Below are positions 1 through 9,811 of a DNA stretch of 64,000 nucleotides, one piece after another (the stretch's first letter is position 1; each line of letters opens with the position of its first letter). Source of the stretch: Cellulophaga sp. F20128 (GTDB lineage Bacteria; Bacteroidota; Bacteroidia; Flavobacteriales; Flavobacteriaceae). Where the stretch lies: assembly GCF_023015805.1 (NCBI RefSeq), contig NZ_JALKBA010000008.1, forward strand, positions 62,001 through 126,000. The letters are read 5' to 3'. Under the pieces are notes generated by a model. The model saw nothing but the letters and a program-made list of their open reading frames with translations, was not told the DNA's origin and did not search any database. Position numbers and translations under genes: made by a program.

Positions 1-1573
1 TTAAATTATGAGATACTATATGTGCAAAATTTGTAAGGCTATTGTTTTGTTCTTCCGTGATTTTTAAAACAGCTTTTAACTTATTCTCTGCCTGTTTACG
101 AGAGGTTATATCCACTATTTGAGTAATAAAATGAGCTATACTACCGTCAATTTTAGTAACTTTTGTTACGGATAATATCACATAAACAATATGACCATTT
201 TTATGGTAATAACGTTTTTCTATTTGATAACCATCTCTTTTTTCATCTATCAATTCTTGTAAAAGGGTAAGATCGGTGATCAAATCATCTGGATGCGTAA
301 TATCTTGAAAAGTTAGCTTTATAAGTTCTTTAGAAGAATAACCCAAACTAGAGGATAAACTGTTGTTTATTTTTAACCACTTACCTTCTATACTAACAAG
401 TGCCATACCCACACTAGAATTATCAAAAACACCAGTAAAAGATTCTTTATTTTTAAGTAGTTTTAATTCTGTATTTCTATGGTCTGTAATGTCCCATTTT
501 GCCCCAATTACCTTTGTTAGAACCCCATTTTTATCATGCTGAACCTGAGCAATTGATTTTATGTGTTTTATTTTACCATCTTCGGTTTGTATGCGATATT
601 CTGTATTAAACTCCTTTCCATGATTTAGAGATATTAACATCTCATGAATGACTCTTTCTTTATCTTCTGGATAGATCACAGATTTCCAAGCCTCAAAATC
701 ATTGGAAAAATTCCCTTTTTCCAATTCAAAAAGATAATACATGTTATCATCACAATTCAATTGTTTGCTCACAATATCATAATCCCATACCCCAATACGA
801 GCAGACTTAGCCGCCAAATTAAATCTTTCTAAAGACTCCTTATAGTTAATCTCCGCCTTTTTTTCCGCATCGATATCTTGAAAAGTACCCGTTAATCTCA
901 CTGCTTTCCCATCAACCAACTCTACTTTTCCAATAACCTTTACCCATTTTTCTTTTCCATCAACGGTAAGTATCACAAATTCATCATTCCAAGGTGTTCC
1001 GTTTGAAATTGCTTCACTGACATAGGCAAATATCATTTCCCTATAATACCCCTCTTTATAAAAATTAATACCATCTTCTAAAGTGGGTATAAAATCTTCA
1101 GGAGCATTGTGAATCTCTTTGGTTATTTTAGTCCAATAGACTTCATTGCTAATTAGATTAACCTCCCAGCCACCTATTTTAGCCACTTCCTGAGCTTTTA
1201 ACCTATACTTCTCTTCAATTAGTTTCTTTGTAATATCCTCCCTTACTATAACTAAGCCTCCTATTTCACCACTATCATTTTTCCAAGAGTTAATTTTCCA
1301 GTTCAAACATTGTAAACTCCCATTTGGAAGTGTTAAATGCTCTATCTCAGAAATCTTTAAATTCTTTGTTAAACAGCGATCGTGTATTTCCCTAATTGCA
1401 ACAGAAGTTGTAGGAAAAATATCATAATACGATTTTCCAATTACACCTATTTCATCAGCATTAATAGTTTTGAGCCAGAGTTTAGAACATAGAATGAAAT
1501 TCATTTCCAAATCAAACACTCCTATTTCTATGGGGGAATCTGTAATAAAGCAGTCTGTAAGCAGTGTATTCAA
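1..1573 (-). CDS. Multi-PAS sensor histidine kinase (3' part beyond window)
   Basis: My translation of the minus strand gives an open frame from 1573 to the left edge, about 524 codons. No transmembrane segment is visible, so it should be a cytoplasmic sensor. It contains four consecutive PAS/PAC-like units (roughly residues 1-125, 126-250, 255-380 and 380-505), each closing with a typical PAC tail such as VREDITKK, FQDIDAEKKAE, KWDITDHRN and IVDITSRKQ. The final visible residues are a HisKA-type H box (FAHIVSHNL) with the phosphoacceptor His at about residue 522; the kinase domain lies outside the window. No ATG precedes the first PAS unit and an in-frame TAG lies 12 codons upstream, so TTG at 1571-1573 is the best start, which is uncommon in this group. 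Its signal and response regulator are unknown. Confidence 0.85.
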   Translation of the reverse strand, partial: MNTLLTDCFITDSPIEIGVFDLEMNFILCSKLWLKTINADEIGVIGKSYYDIFPTTSVAIREIHDRCLTKNLKISEIEHLTLPNGSLQCLNWKINSWKNDSGEIGGLVIVREDITKKLIEEKYRLKAQEVAKIGGWEVNLISNEVYWTKITKEIHNAPEDFIPTLEDGINFYKEGYYREMIFAYVSEAISNGTPWNDEFVILTVDGKEKWVKVIGKVELVDGKAVRLTGTFQDIDAEKKAEINYKESLERFNLAAKSARIGVWDYDIVSKQLNCDDNMYYLFELEKGNFSNDFEAWKSVIYPEDKERVIHEMLISLNHGKEFNTEYRIQTEDGKIKHIKSIAQVQHDKNGVLTKVIGAKWDITDHRNTELKLLKNKESFTGVFDNSSVGMALVSIEGKWLKINNSLSSSLGYSSKELIKLTFQDITHPDDLITDLTLLQELIDEKRDGYQIEKRYYHKNGHIVYVILSVTKVTKIDGSIAHFITQIVDITSRKQAENKLKAVLKITEEQNNSLTNFAHIVSHNL

Positions 1574-1870
1574 AATATATATGTTAGTAAAAAAATAAAG
1601 GTAATACTATTTTAAATAAAGTAAGAAAAACCCTCTTTTTATTTGGATTTTTGTTGTGAAAAGTACAATAAACAACATAAAATAAAATTTTGATAGGGAT
1701 ATTAGCATTATAAGCCTACCAATACTAGGAAAGTAGAATTATGGATCTTCTTCCTAAATTCATTTTATTTACTCACTAGCTAAGCCTATAAATTGCGAAC
1801 ATAACAAGAGGTATGTCACAAAAATCTTCCTTAAATTTAGTAATTTTATACCCTTGTTAAAATAGATCCA
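1574..1870. other. Divergent intergenic region (297 bp)
   Basis: AT-rich spacer between the leftward sensor kinase and the rightward nitrilase, so it should carry both promoters. I see near-consensus -7 boxes on each strand (TACCTTTA on the minus strand near 1600; TAAATTTA on the plus strand near 1833) but no convincing -33 partner. No supported small ORF, hairpin terminator or RNA gene was found. Confidence 0.4.
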
Positions 1871-2647
1871 ATGGTAAAACCCGCTCGCCTTACAGTTGCC
1901 GTAGTTCAAACTTCCCTGTTTTGGGAGAGTCCCCAAAAAAACAGAAATTCTCTTGAACAAACAATTGATTCTTTTTCTAAGCAGGTAGATCTTATAGTGC
2001 TTCCAGAAATGTTTACAACTGGTTTTACAATGCATCCCAACAACATTGACCCCCGAGAAGGACAATTAACAATATTATGGATGCAACACCTTGCAAAAGA
2101 AAAAAATGCTGCTATTACCGGGAGTATTCCGTTTGTAGATAACAACAACCATTACAATCGTTTGTTTTTTGTTTTACCCAATGGAGAATATTCTTGCTAT
2201 GACAAAAAACACACCTTTACCCTGGCCGGAGAGGATAAAATATATACTGCAGGAACTAAAAAAATAAGCATTCCATATAAAGGGTTTCTAATATGCCCTT
2301 TAATATGCTACGATCTTAGGTTTCCTGTTTGGGCTAGAAATACGGAAAATTATGATGTATTACTCTATGTTGCCAATTGGCCTAAACAACGGATACACGC
2401 TTGGGACATTCTCCTAAAAGCAAGAGCTATTGAAAATATGGCGTATTGTATTGGTGCCAACAGAATTGGCACAGACAGCCTAGGAAATGAATATACAGGA
2501 CATTCTGCGGTCTATGATTGCCTTGGAAAAGAACTTGCTTTTTCTACTGCAAACGAAGTTATTTTTACGGTTTTAGAAAAATCTCATATTAATGAAACTA
2601 GGGCAAAATTAAAGTTCTTAGAAGATAGAGATCCTTTTACTTTATGA
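1871..2647 (+). CDS. Nitrilase-family amidohydrolase (omega-amidase-like)
   Basis: A 258-residue cytoplasmic carbon-nitrogen hydrolase. The catalytic triad can be placed: Glu46 in LPEMFTTGF, Lys112 in YDKKH and Cys146 in ICYDLRFP. The length, the MFTTGF segment and the ANWP and RAIEN stretches fit the YafV/Nit2 omega-amidase branch, which deaminates alpha-ketoglutaramate and alpha-ketosuccinamate (metabolite repair); the substrate assignment is from family knowledge, not shown here. The ATG follows an A-rich stretch. The gene is convergent with the Ig-like lipoprotein and the two coding ends overlap by 11 bp (2637-2647), so no separate terminator fits between them. Confidence 0.88.
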   Translation: MVKPARLTVAVVQTSLFWESPQKNRNSLEQTIDSFSKQVDLIVLPEMFTTGFTMHPNNIDPREGQLTILWMQHLAKEKNAAITGSIPFVDNNNHYNRLFFVLPNGEYSCYDKKHTFTLAGEDKIYTAGTKKISIPYKGFLICPLICYDLRFPVWARNTENYDVLLYVANWPKQRIHAWDILLKARAIENMAYCIGANRIGTDSLGNEYTGHSAVYDCLGKELAFSTANEVIFTVLEKSHINETRAKLKFLEDRDPFTL

Positions 2648-4253
2648 TTTCAAATTCATATTTTTCTTCCCAATTGGCTCGTATCTCAATGGAATTGGGT
2701 GCATAGTTAACCTTTTCCGGAAACTTCTTTTGAAGGTAGCTCCCTGTATCCCATTTTTTATTACCGTTATGATCTTCTATAACTCTAATTTGATAGTTTG
2801 AAGGCTTTAAATTTTTAAAAACAAACACCTTTTCTGTTGCTGCAAACTCTTCCCTAACAATTTTATCATTAGACTCATTTAAAATTTGAACAATTACTGG
2901 GTAGGTCACAGCCCCTGTTAGTGTCACATTTAAAACACCATGTTCTACAGGATCTACTGGAGACAACCCAAAAACAATGGTATCATTAACATTCCCAAAG
3001 AAATCTGTTATTGCAGAAGGCAACAATCGCACCCGGTATTGATTTTCTGCGGGAACTACTAAATTAAAATTCAACCTATTTTTTACGGAATCTAAGGCAG
3101 TAATTACAGCGACACTAATAGTATCTTTATCTAGTATGGTAATCTTAGAAGTATCTATTTTTTTTATGGGAATGTTGGCAGACACCCAAAAAGGATTTTC
3201 TAAGCTGATACTCTTATTTTGTGTAGCACTGATCCTCAAGGAGTCTAGAGGTAATTTTCTAGATTTTACTGTAAATGTATCTATTGTCCTTTTCACATCA
3301 TTGACCACTCTAAAAATTAGTGAATCTGCCGTAAACGGACTAATCCAATAATTTAAGGTATCCTTTTCCAATTCCTTAGAAACTATGGTTTTTACACTAT
3401 CGGGTAAAGGAGTTAATCGCTCTATCGTAAGATCCGACCCATCCCCTTGGTATCCAAAAATTATTTTATTTTTTGCGGCGTAACTCGGTACTGAGGCTAT
3501 AAACTCAGGAACCTCTTTAAATAAGTCTAATACAAATATTGAATCTGTAGGAATCGTAATGGTATATCCCAAAAAGCCAATTCTATCTATATTTTGATCA
3601 AACTTATAATTGCTTCCTTCGTCTTTTAAAGCAAAAAGCGCATACTTGCCCTTTTTTAGATTTTTTAAACTAAAAATAGCCGTGCTATCCAAGGTATTGG
3701 TGATATATAGCGGTGGTTGTTTGTAAATTGTAGAATCTGTATAAGAGCTATCTACTTCATAGAGCATTACACTAACAAAATTATCTACCTCCTTTTTATA
3801 CGCATCATTGACAACCCCAGTTATAGAAAGTGAATCTAAATAATCTCCGGTTGAAAAAACATAACTTAAAAAACTACTGGGATTACCTTCATTATTATCT
3901 TCTATACTTTGCCCAAAATTAAAGGTATAGGTTGTGTTTTCCCTCAAGGTATCCTTAATTTTTATTTCTATGTATTTGCTTGCAGACCCTTGCGGAGTAA
4001 TTTCTGGTTGGTTTTTTAAAGGCGGAGAAATAATAAGCTGTTTTTGGACGTCTTTCAACTTTATATACTCATCAAAATACAAGCGAATAGTAGGAGATTT
4101 AAAGTTGACTGTTTTATTTGCAGGCTCTGCTTTTAAAAGTACAGGAGGGGTGACATCTTTTTCCCCACCCGAAGGTGTACCCCTTCTAGCACATTGCAAT
4201 AACGCAAACACCATCAACACTAAAAACACAAAGCCTAAAATACGTCTTGCCAT
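2637..4253 (-). CDS. Ig-like (Big_5) domain outer-membrane lipoprotein
   Basis: 538 residues from ATG at 4253. The N-terminus is a lipoprotein signal ending FALLQC, with lipidated Cys21, followed by a spacer and a Big_5-type Ig-like domain that begins near TPPVLL and contains IRLYFDEY. The rest is beta-rich; the C-terminal 80 residues resemble a small carboxypeptidase-regulatory-like fold (DHNGNKKWD). The frame is open for 39 more codons upstream, but that extension would run into comF and would bury the signal peptide, so 4253 is preferred. It lies 47 bp downstream of comF on the same strand and may be cotranscribed. It is probably attached to the outer membrane; the precise role is unknown, as for most members of this Bacteroidota family. 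Confidence 0.8.
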   Translation of the reverse strand: MARRILGFVFLVLMVFALLQCARRGTPSGGEKDVTPPVLLKAEPANKTVNFKSPTIRLYFDEYIKLKDVQKQLIISPPLKNQPEITPQGSASKYIEIKIKDTLRENTTYTFNFGQSIEDNNEGNPSSFLSYVFSTGDYLDSLSITGVVNDAYKKEVDNFVSVMLYEVDSSYTDSTIYKQPPLYITNTLDSTAIFSLKNLKKGKYALFALKDEGSNYKFDQNIDRIGFLGYTITIPTDSIFVLDLFKEVPEFIASVPSYAAKNKIIFGYQGDGSDLTIERLTPLPDSVKTIVSKELEKDTLNYWISPFTADSLIFRVVNDVKRTIDTFTVKSRKLPLDSLRISATQNKSISLENPFWVSANIPIKKIDTSKITILDKDTISVAVITALDSVKNRLNFNLVVPAENQYRVRLLPSAITDFFGNVNDTIVFGLSPVDPVEHGVLNVTLTGAVTYPVIVQILNESNDKIVREEFAATEKVFVFKNLKPSNYQIRVIEDHNGNKKWDTGSYLQKKFPEKVNYAPNSIEIRANWEEKYEFEIIK

Positions 4254-4300
4254 AACCAAAATATTAGCACAAAGAAACAACAATTTGTACAAAGATAAAA

Positions 4301-4981
4301 TTATGGAACTACGGCTATTGTAACTACATAAATGACAACGCCTTTTGCTTTTTTTAAAGCCGTTGCACAAGCTTCAATAGTTGCGCCTGTAGTGATAACA
4401 TCATCAACTAATAAAATGGTTTTATTCTCTATGTATTTTTTCTCTATTAGCTGATACAACTCTTGATTTGCTTTCCACCTAGAAAATCTATTTTTCTTTG
4501 TCAGCGTCTTGGTATTTGCCGTTTTTAGCAAGATATTTTCATTGAATTCTGCCTTAAAATGATTTGCCAATTCTTGGGCGAATAAAGACACCTGGTTGTA
4601 CCCTCTTTTTCTTAATTTTCTCTTGTGTAATGGCACAGGCACAACAATATCTATTTCTAAGCGTTCTTTTATTAATGGCGCGTACCAAAGGCCGAAAAAT
4701 GTTCCTAGCTGTGCCTGATTTTTGTATTTTAAGTGATGAATGATGTTTTTTACAATCCCATTTTGGGTGTAAAACAGAAAGGAATTTGCCTTTTTTATAT
4801 CAATTCTACCATAGAAAATACGATCAATTGGGTTTTCATCGGTGAAATTATACTCGGTGAGTGGCAGCTGATTTCGACAAACGGTACAAATTAATCGTTC
4901 ACCTTTACCCAAAGGTGTATTACAACCAAAACACCCTAGTGGTATTAGTATCTTATTAATATGATTTAGTATATTTGACAA
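4301..4981 (-). CDS. comF: ComF family phosphoribosyltransferase-like protein
   Basis: 226 residues. The N-terminus has a zinc ribbon with CFGC (about residues 17-20) and a second Cys pair (CTVC). The C-terminal half is a type I phosphoribosyltransferase fold, with the PRPP-binding loop LLVDDVITTGATIEA near residue 190 and the PVPLHKRKLRKRGYNQ segment typical of ComF. In transformable bacteria ComF works with DNA uptake and single-strand processing; in Bacteroidota it is near universal and its role is not settled. It begins 45 bp from the divergent coiled-coil gene and precedes the Ig-like lipoprotein gene on the same strand. Confidence 0.9.
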   Translation of the reverse strand: MSNILNHINKILIPLGCFGCNTPLGKGERLICTVCRNQLPLTEYNFTDENPIDRIFYGRIDIKKANSFLFYTQNGIVKNIIHHLKYKNQAQLGTFFGLWYAPLIKERLEIDIVVPVPLHKRKLRKRGYNQVSLFAQELANHFKAEFNENILLKTANTKTLTKKNRFSRWKANQELYQLIEKKYIENKTILLVDDVITTGATIEACATALKKAKGVVIYVVTIAVVP

Positions 4982-5029
4982 CCTATTATCCCAAATTATA
5001 ACCTACTTAAAAAGCATCCTACTTAGTTG

Positions 5030-5926
5030 ATGGACTCACAAGATAACAATTTCAATTACAAAATAATTACGGCAGCTTTGGCAGCGGTCATCATAGGTAT
5101 TCTAATTGCGTTTTATTACAGTAACGCCCAATCTAACAATAAAATCAACTTTATTGAAGGGGAAAAAAAGATTTTGGTAAACAAGCTTACTCTAATGCGT
5201 GCTAATATTGACAACCTGGCATCTGAAAACCAAGTAAACGATATTGACCTAAAAGTAGCAAATGACCGTATCAATAATTTACTAGATTCTATTGGACAGT
5301 TAAATTTTGATATTGACAAGTATACGGAAAGTAAACGTCAATTACGAATGTGGGAAGTTAAATATGACAGCCTTAATCTTAAATACAACTCCCTTAATTA
5401 CAATAATATTGTACTTAGCAGAAGTATTATAGAAGCAAAGGAGAAAGCAGAGGAGTACAAAAACAATGCGAATACTTTAGCAGATAGAGAAGAAGCATTG
5501 CGACTAGCGAATAAAAAATTAAATAACGAACTCAAAAATAAAACCTATCTAAAACTTGACAAAACTGACGCTCTTGGTATAAGAATACGAAACGGGAAGG
5601 TTATATATACCAATAAGGCGTCTATTATTACAAAACTTAATGGGTGTACTACTGTTAAAGGCAATCCCAATGAAAGTAATGCGGCTAAAACCTTGTATTT
5701 TCAATTCTTAGACCCTAACAAACGTGTTATTGCTCATAATGCCAATATTATACAACTTAACGGGAATGAATACAGCAAGCGTTTAGATCTTATTTATACA
5801 GGTATTAATAAAGAAGTTTGTGATGAAATTAATGTTCCTGCTGGCTCTTTACATCCTGGCTTCTATACCTTGAATGTATTTGAAGATGAAAAATTGCTTT
5901 CTTCTAAAGAATTTGAGTTAAAATAA
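5030..5926 (+). CDS. Membrane-anchored coiled-coil protein, function unknown
   Basis: 298 residues from ATG 5030 (a TTG lies one codon earlier). A short cytoplasmic tail is followed by one transmembrane helix (about residues 10-28, IITAALAAVIIGILIAFYY), then a long charged heptad-like coiled coil (about 35-180), then a compact C-terminal beta-rich domain (about 185-298) with two Cys residues (GCTTV and EVCDE) that could form a disulfide outside the membrane. The topology suggests a periplasmic protein anchored in the inner membrane. I do not recognise a named family; similar proteins occur in Flavobacteriia. It sits 36 bp upstream of glyS, which seems to have its own -7 box, so cotranscription is uncertain. 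Confidence 0.75.
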   Translation: MDSQDNNFNYKIITAALAAVIIGILIAFYYSNAQSNNKINFIEGEKKILVNKLTLMRANIDNLASENQVNDIDLKVANDRINNLLDSIGQLNFDIDKYTESKRQLRMWEVKYDSLNLKYNSLNYNNIVLSRSIIEAKEKAEEYKNNANTLADREEALRLANKKLNNELKNKTYLKLDKTDALGIRIRNGKVIYTNKASIITKLNGCTTVKGNPNESNAAKTLYFQFLDPNKRVIAHNANIIQLNGNEYSKRLDLIYTGINKEVCDEINVPAGSLHPGFYTLNVFEDEKLLSSKEFELK

Positions 5927-5950
5927 TTCCATGAATTACCACTAAAGTTC

Positions 5951-5958
5951 TATTTTTG
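5951..5958 (+). promoter_or_regulatory. Candidate -7 promoter box for glyS
   Basis: TATTTTTG matches the Bacteroidota -7 consensus TAnnTTTG exactly, but no TTTG lies at the expected spacing upstream. It ends only four bases before the glyS ATG, so transcription from it would give a leaderless or nearly leaderless mRNA. Confidence 0.4.
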
Positions 5959-5962
5959 CCGA

Positions 5963-7504
5963 ATGGCAAATCAAGAAGACAAATTTAAGAAGGTTATATC
6001 ACACGCAAAGGAATACGGTTATGTATTTCAATCTAGTGAAATTTATGATGGTTTAAGTGCTGTTTACGACTATGCTCAAAATGGGGTAGAGTTAAAAAAC
6101 AACATTAAACAGTATTGGTGGAAAGCAATGGTGCAGTTGCATGAAAACATTGTAGGCCTAGATTCTGCCATCCTTATGCACCCAACAATATGGAAGGCAT
6201 CCGGACACGTTGATGCATTTAACGACCCATTAATAGACAATAAAGATTCTAAAAAAAGATACAGAGCAGATGTCTTAATTGAAGATTACTGCGCTAAAAT
6301 TGAAACCAAGATTGAGAAAGAAGTCACCAAAGCGGCTAAACGTTTTGGGGATGCTTTTAACAAAGCCGAATTTGTTGCTACAAACCCACGGGTTGTTGGC
6401 TATCAAGAAAAAATAAATGCAACCCTCTCCAGAATGGGTCAGTCTTTGGAGAAGGAAGACTTGGTAGATGTTAAAAACCTTATTGAAGAGCTAGACATTG
6501 TTTGCCCTATTTCCGGAACTAAAAACTGGACAGAGGTAAAGCAATTTAACCTTATGTTTGGCACCAAATTGGGTGCTTCTGCTGAAAGTGCTATGGACCT
6601 ATACCTAAGACCCGAAACTGCACAAGGTATTTTTGTAAACTTTTTAAATGTTCAGAAAACTGGGAGAATGAAAATTCCGTTTGGAATTGCCCAAATAGGA
6701 AAAGCATTTAGAAATGAAATTGTTGCGCGACAATTTATTTTTCGTCAGCGCGAATTTGAGCAAATGGAGATGCAATTTTTTGTACGTCCTGGCACCCAAA
6801 AAGAATGGTATGAAGCTTGGAAAGAAAATAGAATTAAATGGCATTTATCACTAGGATTGGGTGAAGACAATTACCGTTTTCACGATCATGATAAACTAGC
6901 ACATTATGCAGATGCAGCCGCCGATATAGAATTTAAATTTCCGTTTGGCTTTAAAGAATTGGAAGGAATACACTCTAGGACAGATTTTGACCTTAGTAGC
7001 CATGAAAAACATTCGGGTAAAAAATTACAATATTTTGACCACGAACTTAACGAAAGCTATGTGCCTTACGTAGTAGAAACCTCTATAGGTGTAGATCGTA
7101 TGTTTTTAGCCGTATTGTCCAACTCCTTAGAAGAAGAGGAATTAGAAAACGGCTCTACACGAACGGTTCTTAAAATTCCTGCAGTATTGGCACCAACCAA
7201 AGCAGCAATTTTACCACTAGTTAAGAAAGATGGTTTGCCAGAAATTGCACATCAAATCATTGACGATTTAAAATGGGATCATAAAGTTATTTATGACGAG
7301 AAAGATGCCGTAGGCCGTCGTTACAGAAGGCAAGATGCCAACGGAACGCCATTTTGTATCACTGTGGATCACCAAACCATAGAAGACCAGACAGTTACCA
7401 TACGCCATAGAGATACTATGGAACAGAAACGTGTAGCCATAGCAGATTTAAAATCCATTATTGATTCTGAGGTAGCTATGAAAGAGTGGTTAAAAAGGAT
7501 TTAA
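5963..7504 (+). CDS. glyS: Glycine--tRNA ligase, single-chain class II type
   Basis: 513 residues, the usual length of the homodimeric (eukaryote/archaeal/Bacteroidota-like) glycyl-tRNA synthetase rather than the two-subunit alpha/beta form. Class II landmarks are visible: YDGLSAVYDY near the N-terminus, motif 2 FRNEIVAR at residues 249-256 followed by FRQREFEQME, and motif 3 in SIGVDRMFLAVL; the C-terminal anticodon-binding domain starts near LAPTKAAILPLV. It charges tRNA-Gly in the cytoplasm. A strong hairpin terminator follows at 7531-7568. Confidence 0.97.
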   Translation: MANQEDKFKKVISHAKEYGYVFQSSEIYDGLSAVYDYAQNGVELKNNIKQYWWKAMVQLHENIVGLDSAILMHPTIWKASGHVDAFNDPLIDNKDSKKRYRADVLIEDYCAKIETKIEKEVTKAAKRFGDAFNKAEFVATNPRVVGYQEKINATLSRMGQSLEKEDLVDVKNLIEELDIVCPISGTKNWTEVKQFNLMFGTKLGASAESAMDLYLRPETAQGIFVNFLNVQKTGRMKIPFGIAQIGKAFRNEIVARQFIFRQREFEQMEMQFFVRPGTQKEWYEAWKENRIKWHLSLGLGEDNYRFHDHDKLAHYADAAADIEFKFPFGFKELEGIHSRTDFDLSSHEKHSGKKLQYFDHELNESYVPYVVETSIGVDRMFLAVLSNSLEEEELENGSTRTVLKIPAVLAPTKAAILPLVKKDGLPEIAHQIIDDLKWDHKVIYDEKDAVGRRYRRQDANGTPFCITVDHQTIEDQTVTIRHRDTMEQKRVAIADLKSIIDSEVAMKEWLKRI

Positions 7505-7530
7505 TCTCCTCAATTTATAGAAATACAATC

Positions 7531-7568
7531 ATAGCTTGTTGCTAGTTAAAAAGACTACAACAAGCTAT
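7531..7568 (+). terminator. Rho-independent terminator after glyS
   Basis: An 11-bp perfect stem (7531-7541 with 7558-7568, left arm ATAGCTTGTTG) encloses a loop in which TAGT and ACTA can also pair. A run of T follows at once (7568-7574). It lies 27 bp after the glyS stop and before the convergent TonB receptor gene. Confidence 0.85.
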
Positions 7569-7600
7569 TTTTTTATATTAATTCAAAGTTTTCAAAAACT

Positions 7601-9679
7601 TTATAGCACATACCTTAACTGTAACCCTCCGTAATAATTTCTATTATTTCCCGGGTAATAATAGCGAGGCTCTGCTCCTCCAAAACCTACCGCATTGATC
7701 AATACGGATTGTGCGTATTTGGCATTAAAAATATTACGAACCCCAATATTAACTGTCGCGCTAAAATGGGCCCCAAAATGTTTCGCAAACCCAATCTTAC
7801 TATTTACAACTGAAAACGCATCGCTGTATAAGGTATTGGCATCGTCCATAGGAATTTCACCAACATATTGCTGCGTTGTGTTCCAAAACAATCCATTAGT
7901 ATGCTTTAATTGTAACCCAACATTAATTTTATTTTTTGGCACACCTGTTAACCAATTGCCAGAATACGTATGCTCTGCATCCAAAAATTCTTTAAACTTA
8001 TGATGGTTATAGGTATACCCTAGAAAAGGAATTGCTTTTACTTTTCTACCCAAAGGTAATTGGTAATTCATTTCTACTTCAACCCCCTTATGTTGTGTGC
8101 TTCCTGCATTTTTTCCAATAAATTCATCGTTCCCAATACGCTGAGCAACCAATAGGTTTTTAATATTCATCTGATAAAAAGCAAGATCTATTTTTAATCT
8201 ATTAGCATCAAAAAACAATACGGATCCCAGCTCATAATTTATCCCGGTTTCTTGGGCAATATCTGGATTTATCACTCCTTCTGGAGTGAGGGTTTCTTCT
8301 ATATTGGGATTGGAAAAACCCCGGCTAATATTCCCGTACATTGCATATTTTTCAGAAAAATCATAGTTTAGGTTTACACTCGGTAGTACAATGGCGCTAA
8401 AGCTTTTTCTTGCATTCTTATTAGCAGCACCACTATTGAATAAATCTCGGTAATTGTATTTTGTATTATTAATTGCCAATCCAAGTTGCGCTGTAAATTT
8501 CTTTGAAAACGGCAAGGTTACCGTGCCAAAGGTGTTTAATTGAGATCTATACTCTTTGTTATTACTTATTCTATCACCTTGAAGACTTCCATTTCCGTCA
8601 GTGTCTTGATACAAATTTTCAAAAGTCTTCCAATTGTATTCATCTTGGTATAATTCTGTACCAATGGTATAATTGCCACTGTATTTTAAAAAACCAAATG
8701 ATCCCATAAAGCGAGTTCTAAAGCCATATCCATTGGTAAACTCATCCAATATATTAAATGGCCTAGGTTCATAATGGTCTAAATACGTATAAAATAAACT
8801 TGTTGTATTTTTTAAGTTGGGCGTAAATTGATGCGTATAGGACACCCCCAACAAACTGTACTTATTGGCCTCATAACCTTGGGCTTCACCCCATGTAAAA
8901 GCAGCTTTTTGAGGAGCTGTATCAAAGTCGGACTTACTAATTGAAGATGCTATTTGGGCTGTATAATCTATATAATTTACCAAGAGCGAAACTTTATTTT
9001 TAGCATCTATAGTATAGGTAGAATTTAGTAAAAAACCATCGCGGTTAAAATCACTATTCTCCCTATAACCATCGGTTTCCGTATGACCATAGGTTATACC
9101 CAAAGTAAAATCTTCCTGAGTATGAGAGAAGGCAACATTATTTTTTATTAAGTTATAAGAACCCACCGTAAAGCTATTCGTTAATAAGGTTCGCTCTTCT
9201 TGGTATTGTTTTGCAGTTAAGAGGATAGCACCACCTAAATTAGCTCCAAATGCAGTCCCTTTAGGCCCTTTAATAACAGTAACTGAGTTTAGGTTTTCTA
9301 AATCGTAAGCCTCGATACTAGAACTACCTGTGCCGTTGGTTATGGGAATCTCATTGTAGTAGAGTCGTAACTTATCTGTTCCGTATAGTGTTCTAGCGCC
9401 AACCCCTCGAATGGTAATCCTATTTGTATTTAAGGCACCCGATAAAATATAAACCCCTGAGATTTGATTTATAGCCGCTACAGCATCTAACGGACTGTAA
9501 TTTTGAAAAACGGCAGCACCTATTACACCAGATGCTACTGTACCTATAGCTTGATTTTTCTGAATGGCATCATCGTAAACCACAACCCCTTTAAGCCTTG
9601 TAATAGTATCTTGCTGGGATTCCTGGCTGTACGTTTGTAGTGTATAAGCCAGTAAAAAGGCAACCATTATAAATCTCAT
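7601..9679 (-). CDS. TonB-dependent outer-membrane receptor
   Basis: 692 residues from ATG 9679, which gives a clean signal peptide (MRFIMVAFLLAYTLQTYSQ). In-frame ATGs at 9709 and further upstream would put a basic extension before the signal. The plug domain (about residues 40-150) includes VTVIKGPKGTAFGANLGGA, and the rest is a beta barrel with many aromatic-terminated strands. It ends in Leu after an aromatic strand (LQLRYVL), not in the usual terminal Phe or Trp. There is no adjacent SusD gene, so this is not a polysaccharide-utilisation pair; the general architecture resembles siderophore or ferric citrate receptors, but the substrate cannot be read from sequence. It is divergent from exonuclease III. 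Confidence 0.9.
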   Translation of the reverse strand: MRFIMVAFLLAYTLQTYSQESQQDTITRLKGVVVYDDAIQKNQAIGTVASGVIGAAVFQNYSPLDAVAAINQISGVYILSGALNTNRITIRGVGARTLYGTDKLRLYYNEIPITNGTGSSSIEAYDLENLNSVTVIKGPKGTAFGANLGGAILLTAKQYQEERTLLTNSFTVGSYNLIKNNVAFSHTQEDFTLGITYGHTETDGYRENSDFNRDGFLLNSTYTIDAKNKVSLLVNYIDYTAQIASSISKSDFDTAPQKAAFTWGEAQGYEANKYSLLGVSYTHQFTPNLKNTTSLFYTYLDHYEPRPFNILDEFTNGYGFRTRFMGSFGFLKYSGNYTIGTELYQDEYNWKTFENLYQDTDGNGSLQGDRISNNKEYRSQLNTFGTVTLPFSKKFTAQLGLAINNTKYNYRDLFNSGAANKNARKSFSAIVLPSVNLNYDFSEKYAMYGNISRGFSNPNIEETLTPEGVINPDIAQETGINYELGSVLFFDANRLKIDLAFYQMNIKNLLVAQRIGNDEFIGKNAGSTQHKGVEVEMNYQLPLGRKVKAIPFLGYTYNHHKFKEFLDAEHTYSGNWLTGVPKNKINVGLQLKHTNGLFWNTTQQYVGEIPMDDANTLYSDAFSVVNSKIGFAKHFGAHFSATVNIGVRNIFNAKYAQSVLINAVGFGGAEPRYYYPGNNRNYYGGLQLRYVL

Positions 9680-9811
9680 ACCAACACCACTTCGTTTAAA
9701 AAAAATCATTTTCAGAAAAACGAAAATACAGCTTTTTTTAATGAATCTATTCCATTTATGTTTCTTAAACACCATTGTTTTTTCTATTTTTAACATTCTT
9801 AAAAATGAAAA

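Noticed and set aside
4254-4370. Longer start of the Ig-like lipoprotein
   Set aside because: It overlaps comF and would put 39 residues ahead of a perfect lipoprotein signal.
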